From Enterocloster asparagiformis (GTDB taxonomy: Bacteria; Bacillota; Clostridia; Lachnospirales; Lachnospiraceae), in assembly GCA_018380885.1 (NCBI GenBank), contig JAGZSY010000001.1, positions 186,001 through 250,000 on the forward strand: 64,000 nucleotides of DNA, read 5' to 3'. Below are positions 32,871 through 41,360 of this stretch, piece by piece; position 1 is the first letter of the stretch; each line of letters starts with the position of its first letter. Made by a program: the position numbers and the translations under genes. Below the pieces are notes generated by a model that searched no databases, had not been told where the DNA came from, and saw only the letters and a list, made by a program, of their open reading frames with translations.

Positions 32871-34100
32871 TTGTATAAGGAATGGAGGCAGGTTTACGGC
32901 ATGGATGTGGTGGCCGTAGATTCTGCGAAAAAGAGCCGGATTCCCCAGGCCTTTGGCCGGGAGGCGGCTGCGGAGGCGAGAGCGTTTCACCGGCAGATTG
33001 ACGGATACCGTGAGACGCCGCTGGTCGGATTGCCGGCGCTGGCCAAAAAGCTGGGGGTGAAGGGGATTTACGTCAAGGACGAATCCCAACGGTTTTCCCT
33101 CAATGCGTTTAAGGGGCTCGGCGGAAGCTACGCCATGTTCCGGATTCTCTGCGGTCGGCTGGGGCTGGACCCGGCTGCGACCACACTGGAGGAGCTTCTT
33201 AGGGAGGAAAACCGGGAGAAAATCAGCAGGGCCGTCTTTGTGACAGCCACCGATGGGAATCACGGGAGAGGCGTCTCCTGGGCGGGCAAAATCTTTGGCT
33301 GCCAGGTTCACGTCTATATGCCCGCCGGGTCCGTGGAGGCCCGGGCCGAGGCGATCCGCCGGGCGGGACCGGCCCAGGTGAGCATCACGGATATGAACTA
33401 TGACGATACCGTTCAGTTCGCCTTGGAACAGAGCCGCAGGCACGGCTGGTATCTGATACAGGATACGGCGTGGGACGGGTACGAGCAGATTCCCTCCTGG
33501 ATTATCCAGGGGTATCTGACCATGGCGGCCGAGGCGTTGGAGCAAATGCGGGCCGTGAAAGCCGCTCCCACCCATGTGTTCCTGCAAGCAGGCGTTGGCG
33601 CGATGGCAGGCGGCGTGCTGGGATATCTGGCCCAATGCCTGGGCGGGGATAAGCCGACGGCAGTCATTGTGGAGCCGGAGGCGGCCAACTGCATTTTCTG
33701 GTCCGCTAAGGCAAATGACGGGGCGGCCCATACCGTGGAGGGCTCGCCGGTGACCATCATGGCGGGCCTCAACTGCCAGACGCCGTGCAAGATCACCTGG
33801 CCGGTTCTGAGGGACTATGCGGAATTTTACCTGTCCTGCCCGGACTACGCGGCCGCCCACGGCATGCGCGTCTATGCGGCGGCTGTGGGAGAGGATCAGG
33901 TCGTGGTTTCCGGGGAGTCGGGGGCGGCGACCATGGGGGCGCTGAGCCTGCTGCTCTCGCGGGAAGAATTGAGGGACGTCAGGGATGAGATGGGGCTTAC
34001 GGAGGATTCCGTGGTTCTGCTGTTCAACACGGAGGGGGATACGGACCCGGAGGGATACCGCAGCGTGGTGGTGGAGGGAACATATCCGATTCCGGAGTGA
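32871..34100 (+). CDS. dpaL: Diaminopropionate ammonia-lyase
   Basis: 409 residues, the normal DpaL (YgeX) length. It is a fold-type II PLP enzyme; the Schiff-base Lys81 sits in SLNAFKGLGGSYA, followed by FVTATDGNHGRGVSW and the glycine-rich phosphate loop QAGVGAMAGGVLG. It converts 2,3-diaminopropionate to pyruvate and two ammonia. Start is TTG 32871, preceded by AAAGGAGAG at 8 nt. First gene of a five-gene operon; the M20 deacylase two genes on could supply its substrate from an acylated precursor. Confidence 0.93.
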   Translation: MYKEWRQVYGMDVVAVDSAKKSRIPQAFGREAAAEARAFHRQIDGYRETPLVGLPALAKKLGVKGIYVKDESQRFSLNAFKGLGGSYAMFRILCGRLGLDPAATTLEELLREENREKISRAVFVTATDGNHGRGVSWAGKIFGCQVHVYMPAGSVEARAEAIRRAGPAQVSITDMNYDDTVQFALEQSRRHGWYLIQDTAWDGYEQIPSWIIQGYLTMAAEALEQMRAVKAAPTHVFLQAGVGAMAGGVLGYLAQCLGGDKPTAVIVEPEAANCIFWSAKANDGAAHTVEGSPVTIMAGLNCQTPCKITWPVLRDYAEFYLSCPDYAAAHGMRVYAAAVGEDQVVVSGESGAATMGALSLLLSREELRDVRDEMGLTEDSVVLLFNTEGDTDPEGYRSVVVEGTYPIPE

Positions 34101-34125
34101 TGAATATTGAGGAGGAAGAAACATT

Positions 34126-35511
34126 ATGGGTAAGGAAAAGAAACAGACAACGTTTGGCTTTGCCGCTTTCGTGATGATCGCGTGCTTTGCGTTTATTATG
34201 GTTCCCGGCGCGCTGTTGGGGGCGAAGATACATATCATGTTCCTGCTGTCCTGGCTGATCGCGTTTCCGCTTTGTATGACGCTGGGGTACAGCTATCAGG
34301 AATTGCAGTCCGGCATGATTAAATTTATTCCAAAATGCATTGTGCCGGTGCTTTTGATCCTGTCCATCGGTTCCCTGATCGGCTCCTGGTGCGCCAGCGG
34401 GACCATCGCGTACATCACATACCTGGGCTTACAGGTCATCAACCCCAAGTATTTTATGGCCACCGCATTTGTGGTGACCCTGATCTGCGCCTGCTTTACC
34501 GGCACCAGCTTCGGCACCTGCGGCACCATCGGCGTGGCGCTGATGGGCGTAGCGCTGGGCATGGGGCTGGACCCCTACTGGGCGGCAAGCTCCATTCTGT
34601 GCGCGGCGGTGATCGGCGACGGCATCTCCCCGCTGTCCGACACGCCCAACGTGATCGCGGGTTCCGCGGAAGTGGACATGTTTGAGAGCGTGAAATTCCA
34701 GCTGCCCATGACAATACCGGTTGCGATTTTAAGCTTTCTGTTCTACCTGATCATGGGGGCCTCCGGCTCCGTGCAGTCTGCGGACACGTCCTCCATCGGC
34801 GCGCTGGTTCAGGCCATCGGCGGCAGCTACAACCTGGGGCTTCACTGCGTGATCCCCATTGTGCTTGTATTCGGTCTGCTGGTCATGAAGGTTCCGGCGA
34901 TCCCGTCGATTCTGGTGGGCAGCTTAAGCGGACTCGGCGTTTCCTGCATATTCCAGGGGGAGGGCTTCGGCAATGTGATCAACGCCATGTGGGGCGGCTA
35001 CACCTTACAGGCTGAAAACGAGATGGTGGCAAAGCTGTTCAGCCGCGGCGGCGTTTCCGGCATGACCGGCACCTGCGTCCTGATCATTTTCTCCTTCGGG
35101 CTGTTTGGCATCCTGAACGAGGCGAAGATTCTGGACACCCTGGTGGAGCCGCTGGCCAAAATGATTAAGTCCCGCCTGAGCGGCGTGATCTGCGTGATCA
35201 TTCTGGGCTTCCTGGCAAACCTGTCGTCCTCCGCCAGCTTTTCCGAGGTGTTTACCGGAAATATCATGAGCCCGGTTTACGACAAGGCGGGGTTAAACAA
35301 GCTGGATTTAGCGAGAGCGGCCACGGTGGGCTGCCTGGCCTTCTCCATGTTCATTCCCTTTGTGGTGATGCCGGCCACGGTCACCGCCTCCCTGGGCGTA
35401 GACCCGGTGAAAATGATTCCCTATTACATCAGCATGCCGATTTACCTGGTGGTGATCCTGGTGATCACGGCGTTTAATCTGGACAAGAAGCTGTTGAAAA
35501 AGAGTAAATAA
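34126..35511 (+). CDS. NhaC family Na+/H+ antiporter-type transporter
   Basis: 461 residues with 11 or 12 membrane helices. The conserved GTSFGTCGTIGVALMGVALGMG, AAVIGDGISPLSDTPNVIAGSAEVDMF and the late SSSASFSEVFTGNIMSP region match the NhaC group, whose members exchange Na+ for H+ or for organic acids (for example malate/lactate antiporters). Because it lies between dpaL and a deacylase, transport of an amino acid or acid substrate is as likely as ion homeostasis. GAGGAGGAA lies about 9 nt before the ATG. Confidence 0.88.
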   Translation: MGKEKKQTTFGFAAFVMIACFAFIMVPGALLGAKIHIMFLLSWLIAFPLCMTLGYSYQELQSGMIKFIPKCIVPVLLILSIGSLIGSWCASGTIAYITYLGLQVINPKYFMATAFVVTLICACFTGTSFGTCGTIGVALMGVALGMGLDPYWAASSILCAAVIGDGISPLSDTPNVIAGSAEVDMFESVKFQLPMTIPVAILSFLFYLIMGASGSVQSADTSSIGALVQAIGGSYNLGLHCVIPIVLVFGLLVMKVPAIPSILVGSLSGLGVSCIFQGEGFGNVINAMWGGYTLQAENEMVAKLFSRGGVSGMTGTCVLIIFSFGLFGILNEAKILDTLVEPLAKMIKSRLSGVICVIILGFLANLSSSASFSEVFTGNIMSPVYDKAGLNKLDLARAATVGCLAFSMFIPFVVMPATVTASLGVDPVKMIPYYISMPIYLVVILVITAFNLDKKLLKKSK

Positions 35512-35537
35512 CCACAGGATTTGAGGAGGATTTTATC

Positions 35538-36713
35538 ATGGAGAAATTGTACGAGGATATTTCGGCGTATATTGACGGCCACAGGGAGGAGATGCTGGAA
35601 AAGCTGATCGAATTTGTCAACCTGGAAGGCCATTTTGAGGAAAAGGAAAATGTGGAAATCGCCCGCGCTTGGTTTCAGCGGGAGCTGGAGGCGGAGGGCT
35701 TTGAGTGCCGCGTCCGGGAGGTGGCCCCGGACCGCGCGGGCATCCTGATCGGCGTGCTGGGCAAGGACCGCCCGGGCAAGGCCGTCCTGTTCTCCGGCCA
35801 CGTGGACACGGTGCACCACAAAGGCTCCTTCGGCGGGGACAACCCCTGCCGCGTGGAGGACGGCCTGATCTACGGTCCGGGGGTGCTGGACATGAAAGGG
35901 GGGCTGATCATCGCCCTCTACGCGGTGAAGGCCCTGAACGCGGCCGGTTATGAGGCGCATCCCATCAAGTTCCTGGTGGATGCGGAGGAGGAGTCCGACC
36001 ATGTGGGAAACGACTGCGACAAATATATGACCGAGGAGAGCAGAGGCGGGCTGGCGGCCTTTAACATGGAGTGCGGCGAGCTCAAGAACCGCCTGTGCAC
36101 CGCGCGCAAGAGCCAGTTTACCTTCTATCTGACCGTGGACGGCGTGGGCGGCCACGCGGGCAACGACTTCCTGCGGGGAAAAAATGCGATCCACGAGGCG
36201 GCCCACAAGATTGAGGAAATCATCAAGCTGACGGATTTGGATCAGGGCACCACCGTGACCACGGCGGTGATCAAAGGCGGCGGACACACCAGCGGGATTG
36301 CGGACCACTGTGAGGTGGTGTTCGACGTGCGCGTCAACAACGAGGAGGAGGCGAAACGGATTCTGGACTCCATGTATGAAATCGCCGGGAGGATTTACAT
36401 CGACGGCACAACCACCAAGCTGGATCACTATCGCGCAAAGCTGGCCCCGCTCCAGGAGACGGAGGACGTGCTGCGGTTCTTCAATCTGATCAACAAGGTG
36501 GCGGTGGAGTCCGGCTTTGAGCCCTTCGGTAAGATCCACCGGGGCGGAGCCACGGATGCCGGCAATATCTACGCGGCGGGCGTTCCGGTTGTGGACGCCT
36601 GCGGCATCCGCGGAGATTTTGCGCACAACAAGAAGGAGTACGGCGTTTTGGAATCCCTGTATGACCGGGCAAAAATCTTTGCTGGCGCGGTTGCAAAAAT
36701 TGAGGAGATGTAA
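35538..36713 (+). CDS. M20 family deacylase/peptidase (ArgE/DapE/YgeY-like)
   Basis: 391 residues of the dinuclear zinc M20 family. The first metal ligand and general region appears as LFSGHVDTV, the bridging Asp in GPGVLDMKGG, the catalytic Glu in DAEEESDH, and the dimerisation domain starts near KSQFTFYLTVDGVGGHAGND; the last His is in DFAHNKKE. ArgE/DapE enzymes remove N-acetyl or N-succinyl groups; in E. coli a related M20 gene (ygeY) also neighbours dpaL (ygeX). It may deacylate the substrate of DpaL. Start has GAGGAGG 11 nt upstream. Confidence 0.9.
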   Translation: MEKLYEDISAYIDGHREEMLEKLIEFVNLEGHFEEKENVEIARAWFQRELEAEGFECRVREVAPDRAGILIGVLGKDRPGKAVLFSGHVDTVHHKGSFGGDNPCRVEDGLIYGPGVLDMKGGLIIALYAVKALNAAGYEAHPIKFLVDAEEESDHVGNDCDKYMTEESRGGLAAFNMECGELKNRLCTARKSQFTFYLTVDGVGGHAGNDFLRGKNAIHEAAHKIEEIIKLTDLDQGTTVTTAVIKGGGHTSGIADHCEVVFDVRVNNEEEAKRILDSMYEIAGRIYIDGTTTKLDHYRAKLAPLQETEDVLRFFNLINKVAVESGFEPFGKIHRGGATDAGNIYAAGVPVVDACGIRGDFAHNKKEYGVLESLYDRAKIFAGAVAKIEEM

Positions 36714-36719
36714 AAAATC

Positions 36720-38312
36720 ATGAGCTTACCAATGACCCCGCTCTACTGGGCGGCGGCCGTGGTTCCCATCGTCTTTCTCCTGGCTGCGATTATGAAATTC
36801 GGATGGAGCGTGGCGAAAGCCGCGCCCATCGGAATGGCGTTGGCCTGTGCCACGGCAATCCTGTTTTTTAAGTCGTCGCCGGCAGCCCTTGTCATGGAAG
36901 CGGGAAAAGGCGCGTGGAATGCGGCGACCATTTTGCTGGTGATCTGGCCGGCAGTATTTTCTTATGAATTGACCTGTGAATCAAAGGGATTCCAGTCAAT
37001 CCGGAACGGCGTACAGTCGCTGACCCGGCACGAATTATTGCAGATATTAATCTTGGGCTGGGTTTTTCCAAGCTTTCTGCAGGGAATCACCGGCTTCGGC
37101 GTGGCCGTGGCCGTGGGCGCGCCGCTGCTGTTAAACATCGGCGTGGCGCCTTTTTACAGCATCGTGATCGTGCTGCTTTGCCACTGCTGGGGGGCGACCT
37201 TCGGCACGCTGGCGCTGGCCTGGGAGGCGCTGGCGGCCCAGGCGGGCATGAGCGGAGCGCACACGGCCCAGGCGGCGTTTATGGCGGCGGCCATGATCTG
37301 GTGCTTTAATCTAATCTGCGTCCTGCTCTGCTGCGGGATGTACGGGAAATGGAAGGGGCTGAGAGAAGCGTGGCCCGTTGTGGCGCTTCTGTCTCTGATC
37401 ATGGGAGGCGGCCAGCTTCTGCTGGCTCCGGTCAATGCGACCGTGGCGTGCTTTCTTCCGTCGGCAGCGGCTTTGGCGGCGGTGTTTGTGATCAGCAGGA
37501 CGAAGCGCTACAAGCGCGCCTGGTCCGTCGAGGCCAGTCCCATTATGGAACGAAGGGAGCAGGAGGGCGAAGCGCCCACGGCCATGACCTTTCATCAGGC
37601 GTTTTTGCCCTACTACTGCCTGACGGCGATTACGGTGGTCTGCCTGCTGATCCCGCCCGCCGCCCGCTTGTTGGGCCGGTGGAGGATCGGCTTCTCATTC
37701 CCGGAAACCGCCACCGGATATGGGTTTGTCACCGCTGCGGAGAGCCTCTTCTCGCCCTTAAAGCCCCTGACCTACGCTGGCACGTTTTTGGCGCTGTCCT
37801 CGGCGGTCAGCTTCTTTTACTATAGGAAAAAGGGATTCGTCAGAACCGGCGATCTGGCCGCGGTGTGGAGGCGGACCGCAAAAAAATGCAGGCCGTCCAC
37901 CGTGGCGATCCTCTGCTTTATCGTCATGTCCAAATTCATGAGCAGCAGCGGACAGATTCATGTGTTATCCCAGGGGATTGTCACGATTCTGGGGCGTTAT
38001 TACGTGATCGCAGCCCCGTTCTTCGGCATGCTGGGGTCCTTTATCACCAGCAGCAACATGTCGTCCAATATCCTGCTGGGCAATTTCCAGAGCACGGCGG
38101 CTGAGATTTTGAACGTCAACCCGGCCGTGACCGTCGCGCTTCAGACCGTGGGCGGCGTGCTGGGCGACGCCTTTGCCCCGGGCTGCGTGATTATGGGCAT
38201 CTCCACCACCGGCTTTATGGGGGGAGAGGGGAAGATCCTGAAGGCCATTGTGCCGGTTTCCGCAGCCTGCGCGGTCCTGTTTGGCGTTTTCGCGTTTATC
38301 GCTTTGATATAG
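36720..38312 (+). CDS. L-lactate permease (LctP/LldP) family transporter
   Basis: 530 residues, 12 to 14 membrane helices. The typical GFQSIRNGVQSLTRHELLQILILGWVFPSFLQGITGFGVAVAVGAPLL segment and the late QTVGGVLGDAFAPGCVIMG motif place it in the lactate permease family, which imports 2-hydroxy monocarboxylates such as lactate and glycolate with H+. It begins 6 nt after the deacylase gene and is presumably the import step of the operon, or an exporter of the end product. Confidence 0.9.
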   Translation: MSLPMTPLYWAAAVVPIVFLLAAIMKFGWSVAKAAPIGMALACATAILFFKSSPAALVMEAGKGAWNAATILLVIWPAVFSYELTCESKGFQSIRNGVQSLTRHELLQILILGWVFPSFLQGITGFGVAVAVGAPLLLNIGVAPFYSIVIVLLCHCWGATFGTLALAWEALAAQAGMSGAHTAQAAFMAAAMIWCFNLICVLLCCGMYGKWKGLREAWPVVALLSLIMGGGQLLLAPVNATVACFLPSAAALAAVFVISRTKRYKRAWSVEASPIMERREQEGEAPTAMTFHQAFLPYYCLTAITVVCLLIPPAARLLGRWRIGFSFPETATGYGFVTAAESLFSPLKPLTYAGTFLALSSAVSFFYYRKKGFVRTGDLAAVWRRTAKKCRPSTVAILCFIVMSKFMSSSGQIHVLSQGIVTILGRYYVIAAPFFGMLGSFITSSNMSSNILLGNFQSTAAEILNVNPAVTVALQTVGGVLGDAFAPGCVIMGISTTGFMGGEGKILKAIVPVSAACAVLFGVFAFIALI

Positions 38313-38333
38313 GAACATAGGAAAGTTAAAAAT

Positions 38334-38368
38334 CGGCTGTCCGTTCCGTGACCTGGGACGGACGGCCG
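38334..38368 (+). other. Intercistronic hairpin before the carboxyltransferase gene
   Basis: CGGCTGTCCGTTCC pairs with GGGACGGACGGCCG (stem ends at 38334 and 38368). No T run follows, so it is not a terminator; it may affect mRNA stability or processing. Confidence 0.55.
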
Positions 38369-38385
38369 AGAACGGAGGTGATCAG

Positions 38386-39798
38386 ATGAGAGAGACGGAA
38401 AAGAAACCGATAAAAATTGTGGAGACCGTTTTGCGCGACGCGCACCAGTCCCTGTTGGCCACCCGCATGAGCACGGAGGAGATGCTGCCGGTCGTTGGGA
38501 AAATGGACCGGGTGGGCTACCACGCGGTGGAGTGTTGGGGCGGCGCCACCTTTGACACGGCGCTGCGCTTTTTGAAGGAGGACCCGTGGGACCGCCTGCG
38601 CAGGCTCAGGGACGGATTTAAGCATACAAAGCTGTCCATGCTTCTGCGGGGACAGAACCTGCTGGGCTACAGCCACTATTCGGACGACGTGGTGGATTAT
38701 TTCTGCCGGAAATCCATAGCCAACGGGATTGACATCATCCGCATCATGGATTGCCTGAACGACACCCGCAACTTAAAAACCGCCCTGGAGGCTACGCAGG
38801 CGGAGGGCGGCCGCGCCATTGTGGCGCTGGTCTACACCTTGGGAGACGCCTACACCCTGGATTACTGGAGGGACATTGCCAGGCGCATCGAGGACATGGG
38901 CGCGGACGAGCTGGGGATCAAGGACATGGCGGGGCTTCTGACTCCGTACCGCGCGGAAGAGTTGGTCCGGGCGCTGAAAGAGTCGGTGGAAATCCCGGTG
39001 GCGGTCCACACCCACTATACGGCCGGGGTGGCCTCCATGACCTATCTGAAAGCGGTGGAGGCGGGCTGCGACAGCATCGACTGCGCCATCTCGCCGCTGG
39101 CCCTCGGAACCAGCCAGCCGGCAACGGAGGTGATGGCCGAGACCTTCAGGGGAACCCCCTACGACCCGGGGTTAAACCAGGAGCTGCTGGGAGAGATCGC
39201 GGACTATTTTGCGGGGATACGGGAACAGGCCATACAGAGCGGCCTGCTGAGCCCGAAGATGCTGGGCGTGAATATCAAGACGCTGCAGTACCAGGTGCCG
39301 GGCGGTATGCTCTCCAACCTGGTGGCGCAGCTTAAGGAGGCGGGTCAGGAGGACAAATACCGCCAGGTGCTGGAAGAGATTCCCCGCGTGAGGAGGGACT
39401 TCGGCGAGCCGCCCCTGGTGACGCCCTCCTCCCAGATTGTGGGAACCCAGGCGGTGCTGAACGTGATCACCGGGGAGCGCTACAAAATGACCACCAAGGA
39501 GTCAAAGCGCTTATTGCAGGGGGAGTTCGGCCAAACGGTCAAAGGTCCTGACCCGGAGGTGAAGAAAAAAATCGTGGGCAGCCTGCCCTGTATCACCTGC
39601 CGCCCGGCCGACTTGATCGGGCCGCAGCTGGCGCAGTTTGAGAGGCAGTGCGCGCGGTGGAAGCAGCAGGACGAGGACGTGCTGACCTACGCCATGTTCC
39701 CGTCCGTGGCAAAAGAGTATTTCCAGTACCGCCAGGCGCAGCAGACCGGGATCGACCCCTCGGTGGCGGATGTGGTAAACGGGGCGTATCCGGTGTGA
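38386..39798 (+). CDS. Carboxyltransferase subunit (OadA/PycB type), no biotin domain
   Basis: 470 residues of the DRE-TIM carboxyltransferase domain followed by the PYC/OADA dimer domain. The metal site ETVLRDAHQSLLATRM and the MDCLND and IKDMAGLLTPYRA segments are conserved. It transfers a carboxyl group between biotin and pyruvate/oxaloacetate. The C-terminus ends at GIDPSVADVVNGAYPV with no biotinyl AMKM motif, so a separate biotin carrier is required. In a pathway that yields pyruvate it could make oxaloacetate. GGAGGTGATC gives a strong start site. Confidence 0.92.
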   Translation: MRETEKKPIKIVETVLRDAHQSLLATRMSTEEMLPVVGKMDRVGYHAVECWGGATFDTALRFLKEDPWDRLRRLRDGFKHTKLSMLLRGQNLLGYSHYSDDVVDYFCRKSIANGIDIIRIMDCLNDTRNLKTALEATQAEGGRAIVALVYTLGDAYTLDYWRDIARRIEDMGADELGIKDMAGLLTPYRAEELVRALKESVEIPVAVHTHYTAGVASMTYLKAVEAGCDSIDCAISPLALGTSQPATEVMAETFRGTPYDPGLNQELLGEIADYFAGIREQAIQSGLLSPKMLGVNIKTLQYQVPGGMLSNLVAQLKEAGQEDKYRQVLEEIPRVRRDFGEPPLVTPSSQIVGTQAVLNVITGERYKMTTKESKRLLQGEFGQTVKGPDPEVKKKIVGSLPCITCRPADLIGPQLAQFERQCARWKQQDEDVLTYAMFPSVAKEYFQYRQAQQTGIDPSVADVVNGAYPV

Positions 39799-39840
39799 GG
39801 CGGGGAGGGGATCCGCGGCAGGACGGTCCGGAAAATATTA

Positions 39841-39879
39841 AAAGCGATATCACATGCAACAGTGTGGTATCGCTTTTTT
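39841..39879. terminator. Bidirectional terminator
   Basis: AAAGCGATATCACA (39841-39854) pairs with TGTGGTATCGCTTT (39863-39876), with T on one side and A on the other. It separates the operon end from the convergent AraC gene. Confidence 0.88.
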
Positions 39880-39906
39880 CATCTCCCGGACAGCGTGGGC
39901 GGGACA

Positions 39907-40773
39907 TCAGAGGGGAGGCTGCAGATTGTTCAACTGGTACTTTTTGGGAGACATTCCTACCTTCTGTTTGAAAATTCTGCTGAAGTGGGACAGGTTATTG
40001 TAGCCGCACATATTGCAGGTCTCCTCCACGGAGTAGTTTTGCAGCAGCAGGTTCTTGGCCTGGCTGATCCGGTAATTGATGATATATTCATTGGGCGTGA
40101 CGCCGCTGATCTCATTGAAAATCTTGTAGAGCTGCGTGCGGTTGACGGCGAACTGCCTGGCGATCTGCTCCGTGCGAATCTCTGTCATGTAATTCTGGTG
40201 GATGTAGCGGGTCAGCTCATAAAAGAGACTGTAGTTTTCAAAATCGTGATCCCTGATGTGGTGGTATTCCCGGTAAGTGCGGTTGATCAGCAGGAGAAGC
40301 TGGCAGAACTGTGATTTCTCATACAGCTCGCAGCCGTAAACGGAGGAAGGGCTTTGGGCGTGGTAGTGTTCGATGGAGTTGAGGAGCGTGAGGCAGGTGT
40401 CGAGCTCCTCCTCTTTCACGGGAAGAATGTAGGGATTATCAAAATTCCGGTAGTAAAAGCACTCCAGCAGGTTGGTGTTCACGGAGTAGAAGGAGGAGAT
40501 GTAGCGCGGCGAGAAGTACAGAACAAACCGGTCGCATACGCCGGCGCGATCCATGTAAAACTGGTGAAAGTCGGAGTTGTTCAAGAGCACAAAGCAATTT
40601 GCCGGGATGGGGAAAGACCGGTTTTCCAGGCGCAGCTTCATGGTATTGCAGAACGTATACACGATTTCCAGCTGGCTGTGGATATGAAAATGGGTTTTTT
40701 CCGGCAGCGCGCTGATTTTATGCTTGATAAAAAAATCATCTTCAAAGATTTCTGTGTACTTTTGCCGGTCCAT
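39907..40773 (-). CDS. AraC family transcriptional regulator
   Basis: 288 residues. The N-terminal cupin region starts at LPEKTHFHIHSQLEIVYTFCN, and the C-terminal two helix-turn-helix motifs are RTEQIARQFAVNRTQLYKIFNEISGVTPNEYIINYRI and VEETCNMCGYNNLSHFSRIFKQKVGMSPKKY. It is divergent from the ten-gene sulfur-relay operon with only 168 bp between starts, so it probably controls that operon. GGGAGGGGACAG precedes the ATG. Confidence 0.92.
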   Translation of the reverse strand: MDRQKYTEIFEDDFFIKHKISALPEKTHFHIHSQLEIVYTFCNTMKLRLENRSFPIPANCFVLLNNSDFHQFYMDRAGVCDRFVLYFSPRYISSFYSVNTNLLECFYYRNFDNPYILPVKEEELDTCLTLLNSIEHYHAQSPSSVYGCELYEKSQFCQLLLLINRTYREYHHIRDHDFENYSLFYELTRYIHQNYMTEIRTEQIARQFAVNRTQLYKIFNEISGVTPNEYIINYRISQAKNLLLQNYSVEETCNMCGYNNLSHFSRIFKQKVGMSPKKYQLNNLQPPL

Positions 40774-40903
40774 TTCTGTCCCCTCCCTGCAATTATGTAA
40801 AAAAAGTCATATTTATTACAAAGTTTACGATATTAGTATATATGAAAATGAAAAAAAGCACAATATTAAAACAAAAACGCAAAAAAATATACTCAAAATG
40901 CCC

Positions 40904-40922
40904 TATAATCTGTCATATGACA
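40904..40922 (+). promoter_or_regulatory. Promoter -10 and palindrome of the ten-gene operon
   Basis: Perfect TATAAT at 40904-40909 without a good -35 (the -35 position is A-rich), then immediately the 12-bp perfect palindrome TGTCATATGACA (40911-40922) at the expected transcription start. A missing -35 fits activation by the divergent AraC protein; the palindrome fits a dimeric repressor. Confidence 0.5.
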
Positions 40923-40941
40923 CGCAGAAAGGCAGCAGATT

Positions 40942-41358
40942 ATGAGCGGAAACAGTCGGGAGATCAATATGAAACAGGCCGATGCATACCTGGAAGGGAT
41001 CCGGGAGCCCATGGCCGGAGCATACACGGAAGAGCTGGTCTACAGGAATCTCAGGGCCTGCATAAATCTGCGGTTTGGAATCGGCGAGGAGACGGAGACG
41101 GATTTCAGAAAGCTGGCCATTATCAGTATCAAGCGGAGAGATTTGTCGGAACGAAAGCTTCCGGAAGCGGTACTTGAGAAGCGGATTCACCAGTACGACT
41201 GCCACCAGACCAGTCTGGTGACGCAGATGAAGGTTTTGTTTGTGATGTATGTGGAGCGGAAGCTGGGGATTTGCCTGGAGGATGACGAGGTGACGGCGGC
41301 GGAGGATCTCAGAGCATTTTCCCGCCTGGTGTTCCGGGCGCTGGCAAAAAAGGAGTAG
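40942..41358 (+). CDS. Orphan protein leading the sulfur-relay operon
   Basis: 138 residues, no signal peptide or membrane segment, mostly helical. The C-terminal part (QMKVLFVMYVERKLGICLEDDEVTAAEDLRAFSRLVFRAL) is reminiscent in helix pattern of acyl-carrier-type domains but has no Ser for a phosphopantetheine arm. It contains only three Cys. I cannot assign a family. It ends 2 nt before the cysteine desulfurase gene and has its own ribosome site (AAAGG). Position suggests a partner or acceptor of the desulfurase; this is inference. Confidence 0.75.
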   Translation: MSGNSREINMKQADAYLEGIREPMAGAYTEELVYRNLRACINLRFGIGEETETDFRKLAIISIKRRDLSERKLPEAVLEKRIHQYDCHQTSLVTQMKVLFVMYVERKLGICLEDDEVTAAEDLRAFSRLVFRALAKKE

Positions 41359-41360
41359 CG

